The notes beneath the pieces are model-generated. The model worked only from the letters and a program-made list of their open reading frames with translations. It was not told the origin of the DNA and did not search any database. A stretch of 64,000 bases of DNA from an uncultured Pelagibacteraceae bacterium (lineage in GTDB: Bacteria; Pseudomonadota; Alphaproteobacteria; Pelagibacterales; Pelagibacteraceae), in contig CACHPB010000005.1 in assembly GCA_902581585.1 (NCBI GenBank), forward strand, positions 19,871-83,870. The letters are read 5' to 3'. This document shows, in pieces, positions 37,400 to 47,092 of the stretch. Position 1 is the stretch's first letter; the number at the start of each line of letters is the position of its first letter. The position numbers and the translations under genes are program-made.

Positions 37400-39175
37400 T
37401 TAATTGATTTTTTGAAGTTTTTTAAGCTCTTTTAGCTCATTAAATGTAGCTTCACTTAAATCTTGTGAGAATCTTGATTCTAAATCAGCTATTCTTACTT
37501 CTAGTTCATAATTTTTAAGATCTCTAATAATCTCAGATAATATTTCAAGTAATTTTTCATCATTATTAAAATTTTTTGCAATTATATGTTTTATAGATGC
37601 ATATTTTAAAACTCTTTCTATTAAATTTTGATCAACGTTAAAGTTTTCTATATCTGTAATTTCAAAATTCTTTGATTGGATTAAAATTTCACTAAGTAAC
37701 AATTTATTTTCATTGCTAAATAATTTTACATTTTCAATTAAATTGAAGTTATCTCTAATTAGTTCAGGTTTTTTTAACAAAATATATAAAAATGAAAATT
37801 CTTTGAGATCAATTGCTTTTAAAGATTTAGTCTCATTATAAAAATTTTGAGTTGATTTAAGTGATTTAGTGGGTTTTAAATAATCTTTACTATATTTTAA
37901 ATTTGTATTTGGAGTAAATACTGAAATCTTTTCTAAGAAATATTCTAGTACATACTTCTTTATAAATTCGTCTTTTATAGTTGACGAAATCGATCTTAAC
38001 CTTTTTTCAAAAATAGCTCTTGAAGATGGGCTGTCATCCATATTTTTTAAATAATGATCGAATATAAATTTATGAATAGAGACTGAATTGCTTTGTGAGT
38101 AATCTAGAAAGAAGTCTCTACCCTTTTCATTTACAAAACTGTCGGGGTCATGATTATCAGGTAAAAATAAAAAGGAAATTTTTTTCTCAGGTTTTAATTC
38201 AATAATAGAATTTTCTGCAGCCCTTAATGCTGCTTTATAACCACTTTCGTCACCATCAAAACATATAACTATTTCATCAAAAAATTGATTTAAGGACAAA
38301 ATCTGCCTTGTTGTCAAAGAAGTTCCTAAATTAGCAACAACATTATCAATCTTATTTTTACTTAGTCCTATCACATCCATATAACCCTCAACTAAGAAAA
38401 TATTATTTAAGCTATTTGATAGTTTTCGTGCAGAATCTAAATTAAAAAGATTCGATCCTTTTTTAAAAAAAGGAGTTTCTGGAGAATTTATATATTTTGC
38501 AGAATATTTACTTTCTTTTAATATTCTTCCACCAATCGCAATTATTTCACCTGTAATATTTCTAATAGGAAATATTACTCTTTCTCTAAATCTAGATAAA
38601 TGTTTTTTTTTATTCTGATCAAAATAAAATAGACCACTATCTTTGATTTCATTTTCATTGAACTCCGCAAATATATTTTTTTGAAAATTTACATCATTGG
38701 TTTCAAATCCAATCTTGAATTTTTTCACTTCTTCTAAAGTTAATCCTCTTTTTTTGAGATAATTTTTAGCGTCGGTTGAAATTGGATTTTTTAATAATTC
38801 ATTGTGATAATGGTCAACATATTTATTAAAAATTGATTTATAATTGTTCCATTTTTTTTCCCTAATCTCATCTTCTTTTGAAAAAGTATAAGGCCTCATT
38901 CCAGCAAGATTTGCAAGTGACTTTACAGCTTCTCCAAATTTTAAGTTTTGTGTTTTCATTACAAAATCAAATATGTTGCCATGTTCTGCAGTGCTAAAAC
39001 AATGATAGAATTCTTTTTCATCGTTTACAGTAAATGAGGGAGTCTTTTCAGTTTTGAACGGAGATAATCCAACATATTCTTTACCTCTTTTTTTTAAATT
39101 TACAGTTTTAGATACAACTGTTGAAACTTTTAATCTTGTTTTTATTTCCTCTAAATATTCTTTTGGATACTTCAT
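37400..39175 (-). CDS. dnaG: DNA primase DnaG, with altered zinc-binding domain
   Basis: The 591-residue protein has a recognisable N-terminal CHC2-type domain and a TOPRIM core (EGYMD, then DGDESG), followed by a divergent C-terminal helicase-binding region. It makes RNA primers at replication forks. In the N-terminal domain the usual four zinc ligands C..H...C..C read S38, K41, C59 and T62, while the surrounding EKTPSF and FYHCF context is kept. Zinc binding is therefore probably lost. Its ATG overlaps the yqeY stop by 4 bases. Confidence 0.95.
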   Translation of the reverse strand: MKYPKEYLEEIKTRLKVSTVVSKTVNLKKRGKEYVGLSPFKTEKTPSFTVNDEKEFYHCFSTAEHGNIFDFVMKTQNLKFGEAVKSLANLAGMRPYTFSKEDEIREKKWNNYKSIFNKYVDHYHNELLKNPISTDAKNYLKKRGLTLEEVKKFKIGFETNDVNFQKNIFAEFNENEIKDSGLFYFDQNKKKHLSRFRERVIFPIRNITGEIIAIGGRILKESKYSAKYINSPETPFFKKGSNLFNLDSARKLSNSLNNIFLVEGYMDVIGLSKNKIDNVVANLGTSLTTRQILSLNQFFDEIVICFDGDESGYKAALRAAENSIIELKPEKKISFLFLPDNHDPDSFVNEKGRDFFLDYSQSNSVSIHKFIFDHYLKNMDDSPSSRAIFEKRLRSISSTIKDEFIKKYVLEYFLEKISVFTPNTNLKYSKDYLKPTKSLKSTQNFYNETKSLKAIDLKEFSFLYILLKKPELIRDNFNLIENVKLFSNENKLLLSEILIQSKNFEITDIENFNVDQNLIERVLKYASIKHIIAKNFNNDEKLLEILSEIIRDLKNYELEVRIADLESRFSQDLSEATFNELKELKKLQKIN

Positions 39176-39636
39176 TTTTGGTTTAGCAATTCTTTTATCA
39201 TTGCTCCAGCTTTAGAGAAATCAATGCTATCAGCATTATTTTTTTTTAACTCACCCATCACTTTGCCCATATCTTTAATTGAACTTGCTCCAGTGGAATT
39301 AACAATCTCAGAACATAACTTCCTAGTATCTTCATCGCCAAGTTGTTTAGGTAAATATTGACTAATTACTTCCACTTCTTTCTCTTCTACTTCTTGAAGA
39401 TCATTTCTATTGTTTTTTTTGTACATTTCTATTGATTCGGTTCTTTGCTTTATCATTTTTTTTAAAAGCTTTTTAACGTCCTCGTCATCAGTCTCTTTTT
39501 TATCAGCTTGAGATCTATTGCTAATATCCAAATCCTTAATACCTGATAAAATTAACCTATAAGTTGATATTTTATTTTTATCCTTCGCTTTTAAAGCACT
39601 TTTATAGTCTGTTCCGATTTTTTCTCTTAAGCTCAT
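39172..39636 (-). CDS. yqeY: GatB/YqeY domain protein
   Basis: The 154-residue helical protein matches YqeY: SLREKIGTDYKSALKAKDKNKISTYRLILSGIKD, KKMIKQRTESIEMYKKNNR, EEKEVEVISQYLPKQL and the C-terminal MGKVMGELKK. YqeY resembles the tRNA-binding tail of the GatB amidotransferase subunit, and its role is not established. It is the first gene of the yqeY-dnaG-rpoD-tRNA-Val unit and overlaps dnaG as ATGA. It diverges from carA over 125 bases. Confidence 0.88.
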   Translation of the reverse strand: MSLREKIGTDYKSALKAKDKNKISTYRLILSGIKDLDISNRSQADKKETDDEDVKKLLKKMIKQRTESIEMYKKNNRNDLQEVEEKEVEVISQYLPKQLGDEDTRKLCSEIVNSTGASSIKDMGKVMGELKKNNADSIDFSKAGAMIKELLNQK

Positions 39637-39711
39637 AATATAATTTTATCGCATCAAAAAAATTCTTCCAAAAGAAAAAAAAATTTTTTTACAAAATATA
39701 CATTAGATGTG

Positions 39712-39740
39712 TTGCGCAAAAAAAGGTTTTATTGTATAGA
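39712..39740 (+). promoter_or_regulatory. Sigma-70-type promoter of carAB
   Basis: TTGCGC (39712-39717) and TATAGA (39735-39740) are separated by exactly 17 bases. The predicted transcription start is near 39747, which would leave only about 15 bases before the TTG start codon of carA. A run of A and T just upstream (39671-39690) could act as an UP-like element. Confidence 0.6.
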
Positions 39741-39750
39741 CCTTTAACTC

Positions 39751-39765
39751 ATGAGTTGTAATTGA
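39751..39765 (+). other. Four-codon mini-ORF overlapping the carA start
   Basis: ATG AGT TGT AAT TGA (Met-Ser-Cys-Asn) ends at 39765. Its TGA overlaps the TTG start of carA at 39762-39764. If translated, termination here could hand ribosomes to the weak TTG start. It may also be chance or a sign of a misplaced start. No function is shown by sequence alone. Confidence 0.3.
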
Positions 39766-40955
39766 ACAAAAAACAAAAAAATAAAATTGCAATTAAACAT
39801 CAATTTCCCACAGGTATTTTAGTTTTAGACAACAAGACAGTTTTTAAGGGTGTTGGTCTTGGATATCAAGGTTCAGCAACTGGAGAAGTTTGTTTTAACA
39901 CTTCTTTAACTGGATACCAAGAGATTATATCTGACCCTTCGTATGCTGGTCAAATTATTAACTTTACATTTCCTCATATTGGAAATGTTGGAACTAATAA
40001 TGAAGATTTAGAGTCTGATAAAATTTGGACAAGAGGTGCAATATTTAATTCTGAGATTACTTCTCCCTCAAATTACAGAGCTTTAAAAACCTTAGACGAA
40101 TGGCTAAAAAAAAACAAAATAGTTGGATTGACTGGATTAGATACAAGAAGCTTAACAAATTTTATACGTGATAAAGGTGCTCCAAAAGGAACGATATCAA
40201 ATAATAAAAAAGGTATATTTAATATTAAAAAATTAATTAATAATTCAATTACATGGCCTGGACTAGATGGCTTAGATCTTGCAAAAGAAGTTTCAACAAA
40301 AAAAACATACTCATGGAAAGGTTTTAAAACTTGGAGAAAAGAGACTGGGTATAAAAAAAATTCCAAAAAAATTTTTAAGATAGTTGCAATTGATTATGGA
40401 ATTAAAAAAAATATTTTAAGATATTTTTCTGATTATAATTGTGATGTAAAAGTAGTTTCTTGTAAGACAACCGCGGAGGAGATTTCAAAATTAAAACCAG
40501 ATGGAATTTTTTTATCAAATGGTCCAGGTGACCCAGCAGCAACCGGTAGATATGCAATTAAAACCATACAAAAATTAATAAAGCGGAATTATCCAATCTT
40601 TGGTATTTGCTTGGGCCATCAAATTTTAGCTTTAGCGTTAAATGCCAAAACAAAAAAAATGAAGTTAGGTCATAGGGGAGCAAATCATCCTGTAAAAAAT
40701 TTAATTAATAACAAAGTTGAGATTACAAGCCAAAATCACGGTTTCGTTGTAATAGAAAAAAGCTTATCCAAAAAAATTCAAATAACTCATAAGTCACTTT
40801 TTGATAATACTATTGAAGGAATAAGATTAAAAAGTAGACCTGTTTTTTCAGTTCAATACCATCCTGAAGCAAATCCAGGACCACAGGATAGTCAATATTT
40901 ATTTAAAAGTTTTATTCAAGATGTAAAAAAATATGCCCAAAAGAAAAGATATTAA
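39762..40955 (+). CDS. carA: Carbamoyl-phosphate synthase small subunit
   Basis: The 397-residue glutaminase subunit has the CPSase small-chain N-terminal domain ([21 protein letters not shown] region) and a class I amidotransferase domain with nucleophile C283 in GICLGHQ and the catalytic H367 and E369 in YHPEA. It releases ammonia from glutamine for CarB. The start is TTG at 39762. No ATG or GTG lies in frame upstream, and the next residues ([10 protein letters not shown]) already lead into the conserved domain. The 3' end overlaps carB by 23 bases. Confidence 0.93.
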   Translation: MNKKQKNKIAIKHQFPTGILVLDNKTVFKGVGLGYQGSATGEVCFNTSLTGYQEIISDPSYAGQIINFTFPHIGNVGTNNEDLESDKIWTRGAIFNSEITSPSNYRALKTLDEWLKKNKIVGLTGLDTRSLTNFIRDKGAPKGTISNNKKGIFNIKKLINNSITWPGLDGLDLAKEVSTKKTYSWKGFKTWRKETGYKKNSKKIFKIVAIDYGIKKNILRYFSDYNCDVKVVSCKTTAEEISKLKPDGIFLSNGPGDPAATGRYAIKTIQKLIKRNYPIFGICLGHQILALALNAKTKKMKLGHRGANHPVKNLINNKVEITSQNHGFVVIEKSLSKKIQITHKSLFDNTIEGIRLKSRPVFSVQYHPEANPGPQDSQYLFKSFIQDVKKYAQKKRY

Positions 40956-43900
40956 AAAAATATTAGTAATTGGTGCAGGCCCAATAATAATTGGGCAAGC
41001 ATGTGAATTTGATTACTCTGGTACACAAGCATGTAAGGCTCTTAAAGATGAAGGTTTTGAGGTAGTATTAATAAATTCAAATCCTGCAACTATAATGACA
41101 GATCCTGGAGTTGCAGATAAAACTTATATAGAACCTATTACAATTGCTGTCCTTGAGGAAGTAATCAAAAAAGAAAAGCCTAATGCAATTCTTCCTACTA
41201 TGGGCGGGCAGACCGCTTTAAATTTAGCAATTAGTGCAGAAAAAGCAGGTCTTCTTAAAAAATATAAAATTGAACTAATAGGGGCAAATTCAAAAGCAAT
41301 TGAAAACGCTGAGGACCGTAAAAAATTTAGAAAAAATATGTCTGACATTGGTTTAGATTTACCAAAGTCTAGGATCATAAATAATTTCAAAGACGCCTCA
41401 ACATGTTTAAAAGAAATTGGTTTACCTGCAATTATAAGACCTTCATTCACATTGGGTGGATTAGGTGGAGGAATAGCAAAAAGTAAAAAAGAATTCTTTA
41501 AACTTGTTAGAAATGGAATGAATGAGTCGCCTCAAAATCAAGTTTTAATTGAAGAGTCTTTAGAAGGGTGGAAAGAGTTTGAGATGGAGGTTGTAAGAGA
41601 CAAAAATGACAACTGTATAATTATTTGTTCTATAGAAAATGTTGATCCAATGGGAATACATACTGGGGACTCAATTACTGTCGCTCCAGCTTTAACGCTC
41701 ACTGATAAAGAATACCAAGTCATGAGAAATGCCTCTATTGCTTGTTTGAGAAAAATTGGGGTTGAGACGGGAGGGTCAAATGTGCAGTTTGCAATTAACC
41801 CTAGAAATGGAAGAATGGTTATAATTGAGATGAATCCTAGGGTATCAAGATCGTCAGCTCTTGCCTCTAAAGCCACAGGTTTTCCAATCGCAAAAGTAGC
41901 TGCTAAACTTGCAGTTGGATATACTCTTGACGAATTAAAAAATGAAATTACAAAGGTAACGCCAGCTTCATTTGAACCAACAATTGATTATGTAGTTACA
42001 AAAATACCTAGATTTACATTTGAGAAATTTTCTGACACCAAAGCTGTGCTTGGAACCTCAATGAGATCGGTTGGCGAGGCAATGGCAATTGGTAGAAATT
42101 TTAAAGAATCCTTCCAAAAAGCTTTAGTTTCATTAGAAACTGGGTTATCTGGATTAGATAGTTTGTTTAATTATTCAAAAAAAGAGATCTTAAAAAATTT
42201 AAAAGTTAGTATTCCAAATAGACTACTATTAATTGGTGAAGCTTTTAGGAAAAATATTCCATTAAACACAATATATAAACTTTCAAAAGTTGATCCTTGG
42301 TTTCTTAATCAAATCAAAGATCTTGTTGATGAAGAAAAAAATATAATTCAGAAAGGAATTCCAAAAAAATACAATGAGTTTAATAGAATTAAATCTATTG
42401 GTTTTTCAGATAAAAAATTATCAAAACTTACAGGAATTAAAGAAAAAATCGTAAAATCTAAAAGAGTTGCTCTTAAAGTTTTGCCTGTCTTTAAAAAAGT
42501 AGATACTTGCGCGGCAGAATTTAAATCTTTTACTCCGTATATGTATTCAACGTATCAGAGAAATTTTGCATTAAATACTGAGTGTGAGGCCGATCCTAGT
42601 AATAAACAAAAAATAATTATACTTGGAGGAGGTCCAAATAGAATTGGTCAAGGAATAGAATTTGATTATTGCTGTTGTCAGGCAAGTTTTTCTCTAAAGG
42701 AAGCTGGATTTGAAACAATTATGGTAAATTGTAATCCAGAAACTGTTTCGACAGATTACGATACAAGTGATAGATTATACTTTGAGCCTCTTATAGAGGA
42801 ATATGTTCAAAATATTATTCTAAAAGAAAAATCAAAAGGAAATTTGATTGGAGTTATTGCTCAATTTGGAGGTCAAACTCCAATTAAATTAGCAAAATTT
42901 TTGCATGAAAACAACTTACCAATACTTGGTACTCAATATGGTTCAATTGATTTAGCAGAGGATAGAGATCGTTTCAGAGATCTATTAAACAAACTGAATT
43001 TAAAACAAGCAAAAAGTGGTATTGCTAACAAGTTTGATCAAGCAATTAAAATAAGTGAAAAAATTGGTCTTCCAGTTGTTGTAAGACCCTCGTATGTTTT
43101 GGGTGGAAGAGCAATGGAAATAGTTCATGATAAAAGCCAACTTAAAAAATTTGTTAATGAAGCTTTCAGAGCTTCAGAGCAAAATCCAATTTTAATTGAT
43201 AAATTTATAGATCATGCAATGGAAGTTGATGTTGATGCTATCTCTGATGGAAAAGATGTTTATGTTGCAGGTATAATGCAACACATTGAAGAAGCAGGAG
43301 TTCATTCTGGGGACTCAGCATGTTGTTTACCTCCAGTATCAATCAAAGATAATCTTTTAAAAGAAATTAAAATCCAAACTAGAAAATTAGCATTAGCACT
43401 AAAAGTTAAAGGTCTTTTAAATATTCAATTCGCAATAAAGAAGGATGAAATATTTGTTATAGAAGTAAACCCAAGAGCAAGTAGAACAGTTCCATTCGTC
43501 TCAAAAGCTAATGGGGTTCCGCTAGCTAAAATTGCGTCCAGAATAATGGCAGGAGAAAAACTTTCAAAATATAAATTAAAATATAAAACCAACAAAAAAT
43601 TTGCGGTCAAAGAAGCAGTATTCCCATTCAACAAATTTCCTGATAGTGATCTATTGCTTGGACCAGAAATGAAATCTACTGGAGAGGTGATGGGTTTTGA
43701 TGATGATTTTGGTATGGCAATAGCCAAAAGTCAGATAGCAGCAGCAAATTCATTACCAACAAAAGGTTTAGCATTTTTATCTGTTAAAGATTCTCATAAA
43801 CAAGAAATAATTGGTATTGCACAAAGGTTGTTAAAATTGGGATTTTCTTTGTCAGCAACAAAAGGGACTGCAGATATTTTAATTAAAAATGGTATGAAAT

Positions 43901-44157
43901 GCAGAAAAATTAATAAAGTGAGTAGTGGTAAACCTCATATAGTGGATGTACTTAATTCAAAGAAAATATCTTTAGTAATTAATACTGGTGGTGGAAATAG
44001 TGAAAATAGAATAAGTGATGCAAAGGCTTTAAGAAGAGGAACCTTGGCTAATAAAATTCCATATTGTACAAATATGTCTACCGCATATTCATTTTTAGAG
44101 GCAATAAATGCTCTGAAAACGAAAAAACTTAAAGTTAAAGCTCTTCAAGAAAACTAA
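40933..44157 (+). CDS. carB: Carbamoyl-phosphate synthase large subunit
   Basis: The 1074-residue protein contains two homologous ATP-grasp halves. The first begins [18 protein letters not shown] and the second [17 protein letters not shown] near residue 560. A C-terminal MGS-like regulatory domain ([13 protein letters not shown]) follows. It makes carbamoyl phosphate for pyrimidines and arginine with CarA, whose gene overlaps by 23 bases. The dihydroorotase-like gene at the window edge belongs to the same general pathway. The stop overlaps the convergent ATP-grasp gene by 4 bases. Confidence 0.96.
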   Translation: MPKRKDIKKILVIGAGPIIIGQACEFDYSGTQACKALKDEGFEVVLINSNPATIMTDPGVADKTYIEPITIAVLEEVIKKEKPNAILPTMGGQTALNLAISAEKAGLLKKYKIELIGANSKAIENAEDRKKFRKNMSDIGLDLPKSRIINNFKDASTCLKEIGLPAIIRPSFTLGGLGGGIAKSKKEFFKLVRNGMNESPQNQVLIEESLEGWKEFEMEVVRDKNDNCIIICSIENVDPMGIHTGDSITVAPALTLTDKEYQVMRNASIACLRKIGVETGGSNVQFAINPRNGRMVIIEMNPRVSRSSALASKATGFPIAKVAAKLAVGYTLDELKNEITKVTPASFEPTIDYVVTKIPRFTFEKFSDTKAVLGTSMRSVGEAMAIGRNFKESFQKALVSLETGLSGLDSLFNYSKKEILKNLKVSIPNRLLLIGEAFRKNIPLNTIYKLSKVDPWFLNQIKDLVDEEKNIIQKGIPKKYNEFNRIKSIGFSDKKLSKLTGIKEKIVKSKRVALKVLPVFKKVDTCAAEFKSFTPYMYSTYQRNFALNTECEADPSNKQKIIILGGGPNRIGQGIEFDYCCCQASFSLKEAGFETIMVNCNPETVSTDYDTSDRLYFEPLIEEYVQNIILKEKSKGNLIGVIAQFGGQTPIKLAKFLHENNLPILGTQYGSIDLAEDRDRFRDLLNKLNLKQAKSGIANKFDQAIKISEKIGLPVVVRPSYVLGGRAMEIVHDKSQLKKFVNEAFRASEQNPILIDKFIDHAMEVDVDAISDGKDVYVAGIMQHIEEAGVHSGDSACCLPPVSIKDNLLKEIKIQTRKLALALKVKGLLNIQFAIKKDEIFVIEVNPRASRTVPFVSKANGVPLAKIASRIMAGEKLSKYKLKYKTNKKFAVKEAVFPFNKFPDSDLLLGPEMKSTGEVMGFDDDFGMAIAKSQIAAANSLPTKGLAFLSVKDSHKQEIIGIAQRLLKLGFSLSATKGTADILIKNGMKCRKINKVSSGKPHIVDVLNSKKISLVINTGGGNSENRISDAKALRRGTLANKIPYCTNMSTAYSFLEAINALKTKKLKVKALQEN

Positions 44158-45599
44158 GCATCAACAACCATTGTATCTTTAGACCCACCTCCCTGAGAAC
44201 TATTTACTATGGTACTTCCTTTTCTTAAAGCAACTCTAGTAAGACCGCCGGTTGTAACATAGGAAGTTTTGCCAGTTAATATAAAAGGCCTTAAATCTAG
44301 ATGTCTTGGCTCAATACCATTTTCACAAATAGTTGGTATTGTTGATAATATTTCTAAAGGTTGAGCAACAAAATCTCTAGGATTTTTTTTAATCTTTTTT
44401 ACCATCTCTTCTCGCTCTTTTTTTGGTGCCTTCGGACCAATCATTATTCCATATCCACCTGAGGCATTTGCAGGTTTAACAACAAGCTTAGCTATATTCT
44501 CAATTACATGTTGTCTATGAACTTTGTTTTCACACAAAAATGTTTCTACTTGGTTTAGTTTAGGTTGCTCACCTAAATAATAGACAATCATTTTATTAAC
44601 ATAAGAATAAACAGCTTTATCATCTGCAACTCCAGTTCCAAGTGCATTAATAATCCCAACATTTCCCTTTTTCCAACATTTAAACAAACCAGGAACTCCA
44701 ATAAGTGATTCTTTGTTAAATACTTTTGGATCAAGGAAAGTATCGTCTAATCTTCTATATATACAATCAACTTTTAATTTTCCTTTAACTGTTTTCATGT
44801 AAACAAAATCATTTTCAACAAATAAATCTTTACCCTCGACTAAGGCTATTCCCATTTGTTGAGCTAAAAACGAATGTTCAAAGTAAGCTGAATTGTAAAT
44901 TCCTGGTGTCAAAACTACCATGTGGGGATTGTCAGTTTTTTTTGGTATGCATTCAACCATACTTTGGTAAAGTTTATTTGAATATTGGTGAATTGAGGAA
45001 ACTTTATATCGGGTAAATAATTCGGGAAATACATCCCTCATTACCATTCTATTTTCCAACATATACGATACCCCGGATGGGACACGTAAATTATCTTCAA
45101 GAACTAGATATTCTCCATTAATATTTCTTATTAAATCAATTCCCGATATATTTGCCCAAGCTTTATACTTTGGAGAAAAACCCTCGCATTCTTTTAAATA
45201 ATAAGGGGAATTAAATATTAATTCTTTTGGTACAACCTTATCCTTAAAAATTTTTTTTTTGTTATAAACATCGTCTATAAATAAATTTAATGCTTTTACT
45301 CTTTGGATTAATCCTCTTGATATTTTATTCCATTGAGACTTTGGAATTATTCTTGGTATGATATCTAATGGCCATTTTTTTTCCTCTGCTCTATTATTTG
45401 CTGCATAAACTCTAAAATTAATGCCTCTAGCACTTATGGTGCTTTGACAATTTTTTTCAATTTCCTGAAGTTTTTTTGTTCCATGTCTTTCTAAGATACC
45501 AGTCATTATTCTAGCATGTTTTCTGATCTTATTTTCTTCTGTCAAATATCCATCATAAGCAGATTTTGAATCATAATTTTTCCATAGAGAAACGGACAT
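44154..45599 (-). CDS. Circularly permuted ATP-grasp protein (Anbu-associated type)
   Basis: The 481-residue protein matches the circularly permuted ATP-grasp family (formerly DUF404/DUF407). It has the N-terminal RGINFRVYA and [55 protein letters not shown] and the C-terminal [17 protein letters not shown] and RHLDLRPF. Such proteins are predicted peptide or amide ligases. They typically occur with an alpha-E protein, a transglutaminase-like protease and the proteasome homologue Anbu. Here only Anbu is adjacent, divergently, across 105 bases. The substrate is unknown. Confidence 0.87.
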   Translation of the reverse strand: MSVSLWKNYDSKSAYDGYLTEENKIRKHARIMTGILERHGTKKLQEIEKNCQSTISARGINFRVYAANNRAEEKKWPLDIIPRIIPKSQWNKISRGLIQRVKALNLFIDDVYNKKKIFKDKVVPKELIFNSPYYLKECEGFSPKYKAWANISGIDLIRNINGEYLVLEDNLRVPSGVSYMLENRMVMRDVFPELFTRYKVSSIHQYSNKLYQSMVECIPKKTDNPHMVVLTPGIYNSAYFEHSFLAQQMGIALVEGKDLFVENDFVYMKTVKGKLKVDCIYRRLDDTFLDPKVFNKESLIGVPGLFKCWKKGNVGIINALGTGVADDKAVYSYVNKMIVYYLGEQPKLNQVETFLCENKVHRQHVIENIAKLVVKPANASGGYGIMIGPKAPKKEREEMVKKIKKNPRDFVAQPLEILSTIPTICENGIEPRHLDLRPFILTGKTSYVTTGGLTRVALRKGSTIVNSSQGGGSKDTMVVDA

Positions 45600-45655
45600 T
45601 TAACAATTTTTGATAAAAAAAATTGCAAAACAATTGCTAAATACAAATAGCTGCT

Positions 45656-45685
45656 ATGACATAAAATATTTGATAATTATGTCAT
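45656..45685. promoter_or_regulatory. Inverted repeat between the ATP-grasp and Anbu genes
   Basis: ATGACATAA (45656-45664) and TTATGTCAT (45677-45685) form perfect 9-base arms around a 12-base A/T spacer. The two half-site centres are 21 bases apart, about two helical turns. The repeat is placed to control both divergent genes, starting 20 bases before the Anbu ATG and 57 bases before the ATP-grasp ATG. It could be an operator for a dimeric regulator. A hairpin in RNA is also possible. No regulator gene is adjacent. Confidence 0.5.
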
Positions 45686-45704
45686 TTTTAAATAAAAATC
45701 GCTC

Positions 45705-46430
45705 ATGACATACTGTATTGGAATTAAAACAAACGAAGGGTTGGTCTTCGCATCAGACTCAAGAACTAATGCAGGTTTAGATAATGTAAATATTTATTCA
45801 AAAATGTTTACTCATGATGTTGGTGATAGAACAATCGTAATGGTAACATCTGGTAATTTAGGAACATCACAAGCTGTTTACAAATCTGTAGAGAAGGATT
45901 TAAAAAGCCCATCGGGAATACTTAATTTAAATACATGTAAAGACTTTGAACAAATTGCATCTTATGTGGGAAGTCTAAATATAAAACATTCATCTCCTCA
46001 AGGTATAAATACTGATGATGTTCTTTTAGGTTCAACTTTTATAATAGGTGGTCAAATAAAAGGACAAAAGCCGCAACTATACCTTATATATCCTCAGGGA
46101 AACTACATAAGACCAGCAGATAGTAAACCTTATCTGGTGATTGGTGAGGTTAAGTATGGCAAACCAATTCTTGATAGAGTGATTAAACCAGATGTATCAA
46201 TTGGAGATGCATCAAGGTGTGCACTAATTTCTATGGACTCTACTTTAAAAAGTGACTTAACTGTAGGTCCTCCCATTGATTTTGCAATTTACAAAAAAGA
46301 TGAAAATAAATTAGCGTCATTAAAATGTTTAAGTTTAAATGATGAAGATTATTCTAAAGTCTGCAACACCTGGTCTGAGGGAATTTTTAAAGTATTTGAC
46401 ACATTTCCTAGATTTGATTGGGAGGATTAA
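45705..46430 (+). CDS. Anbu-type proteasome-like protease
   Basis: The 241-residue NTN-hydrolase of the Anbu family starts MTYCIGIKTNEGLVFASDSR. Removal of Met would expose Thr1 as nucleophile, with D17 in SDSR and a Lys near position 32 completing the active site seen in proteasome beta subunits. Anbu forms open-ring or spiral oligomers in characterised bacteria, and its natural substrates are unknown. It diverges from the permuted ATP-grasp gene, its usual partner. The stop overlaps the convergent 2OG-oxygenase gene by 4 bases. Confidence 0.87.
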   Translation: MTYCIGIKTNEGLVFASDSRTNAGLDNVNIYSKMFTHDVGDRTIVMVTSGNLGTSQAVYKSVEKDLKSPSGILNLNTCKDFEQIASYVGSLNIKHSSPQGINTDDVLLGSTFIIGGQIKGQKPQLYLIYPQGNYIRPADSKPYLVIGEVKYGKPILDRVIKPDVSIGDASRCALISMDSTLKSDLTVGPPIDFAIYKKDENKLASLKCLSLNDEDYSKVCNTWSEGIFKVFDTFPRFDWED

Positions 46431-47092
46431 TTTTCAACTTTCCAATCGGTTTTAAAAGTCACATAATTTACTTGTAAACACCTTCTCTCTTTAATTATTT
46501 CTTTCTTTTCCATTCCATGCCAAGTATTGGGTCCACTAGAAAAAAAATATCCATAATTATCTTTATAAGGTAGTGTTTTAATTAGCTTTAAATCACTATC
46601 ATAAAAATCTGTACCAAGCTCCTCACTTTCATTATGTTTGTTAACGAATAATAAACATGACATAAGTTTTTCCTTAATATCACAATGTGGTTTCAGCCAA
46701 AAACCTTCTCGATCACATATAACCTCAACTCTTACGTAAGAATTAGACAAATCTTTATTGATTAATTCAGAAATTTTTAGATGAGTTTCTTTACTTTGAA
46801 GTTCTTTAATTAAATTTGTGAGACCTGGAAATTCTCTGGTATTTTCATCAGTTACAAAACATCGAAATTTTAAAGCTTTTCCACCATCTGAAATTCCTTC
46901 TCTAAATTTTCCCTCACCTCCATCAATAGCTCTGGTTCCATCATAATTAAGGTTATGTTTTGCCGGGTCAGATATATCTGCACTTATTATCTCATTTATT
47001 TGATCATCTGTTAGAGGTTTATTTAATTCCCAATGCTCAAATGGATTATCAAATTTTTTTGAGTCGTTTAGTATTGAGTTTAAAAATGACAT
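46427..47092 (-). CDS. 2-oxoglutarate/Fe(II)-dependent oxygenase-like protein
   Basis: The 221-residue protein has a candidate iron-binding facial triad, H136-C-D138 in LKPHCDIKEK and H192 in NTWHGMEKK. An Arg about 12 residues later (RRCLQVNYV) could bind the 2-oxoglutarate carboxylate, in the order typical of Fe(II)/2OG dioxygenases. The substrate is unknown. The ATG is fused to the stop of the ELM1-family gene upstream (TAATG), so the two are probably co-expressed. That suggests a common pathway, perhaps envelope glycan modification (inference). Confidence 0.7.
   Translation of the reverse strand: MSFLNSILNDSKKFDNPFEHWELNKPLTDDQINEIISADISDPAKHNLNYDGTRAIDGGEGKFREGISDGGKALKFRCFVTDENTREFPGLTNLIKELQSKETHLKISELINKDLSNSYVRVEVICDREGFWLKPHCDIKEKLMSCLLFVNKHNESEELGTDFYDSDLKLIKTLPYKDNYGYFFSSGPNTWHGMEKKEIIKERRCLQVNYVTFKTDWKVEN

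Noticed and set aside
39661..39700. A rho-independent terminator at the A-run/T-run between yqeY and carA
   Set aside because: The two genes diverge, so no transcript should end there. The run is simple A/T sequence without a G/C stem. It is more likely part of the promoter region.
41124..41876. Open frames of about 110 codons antisense to carB
   Set aside because: They follow the codon shadow of a strongly conserved gene, have no start context and no recognisable protein features.
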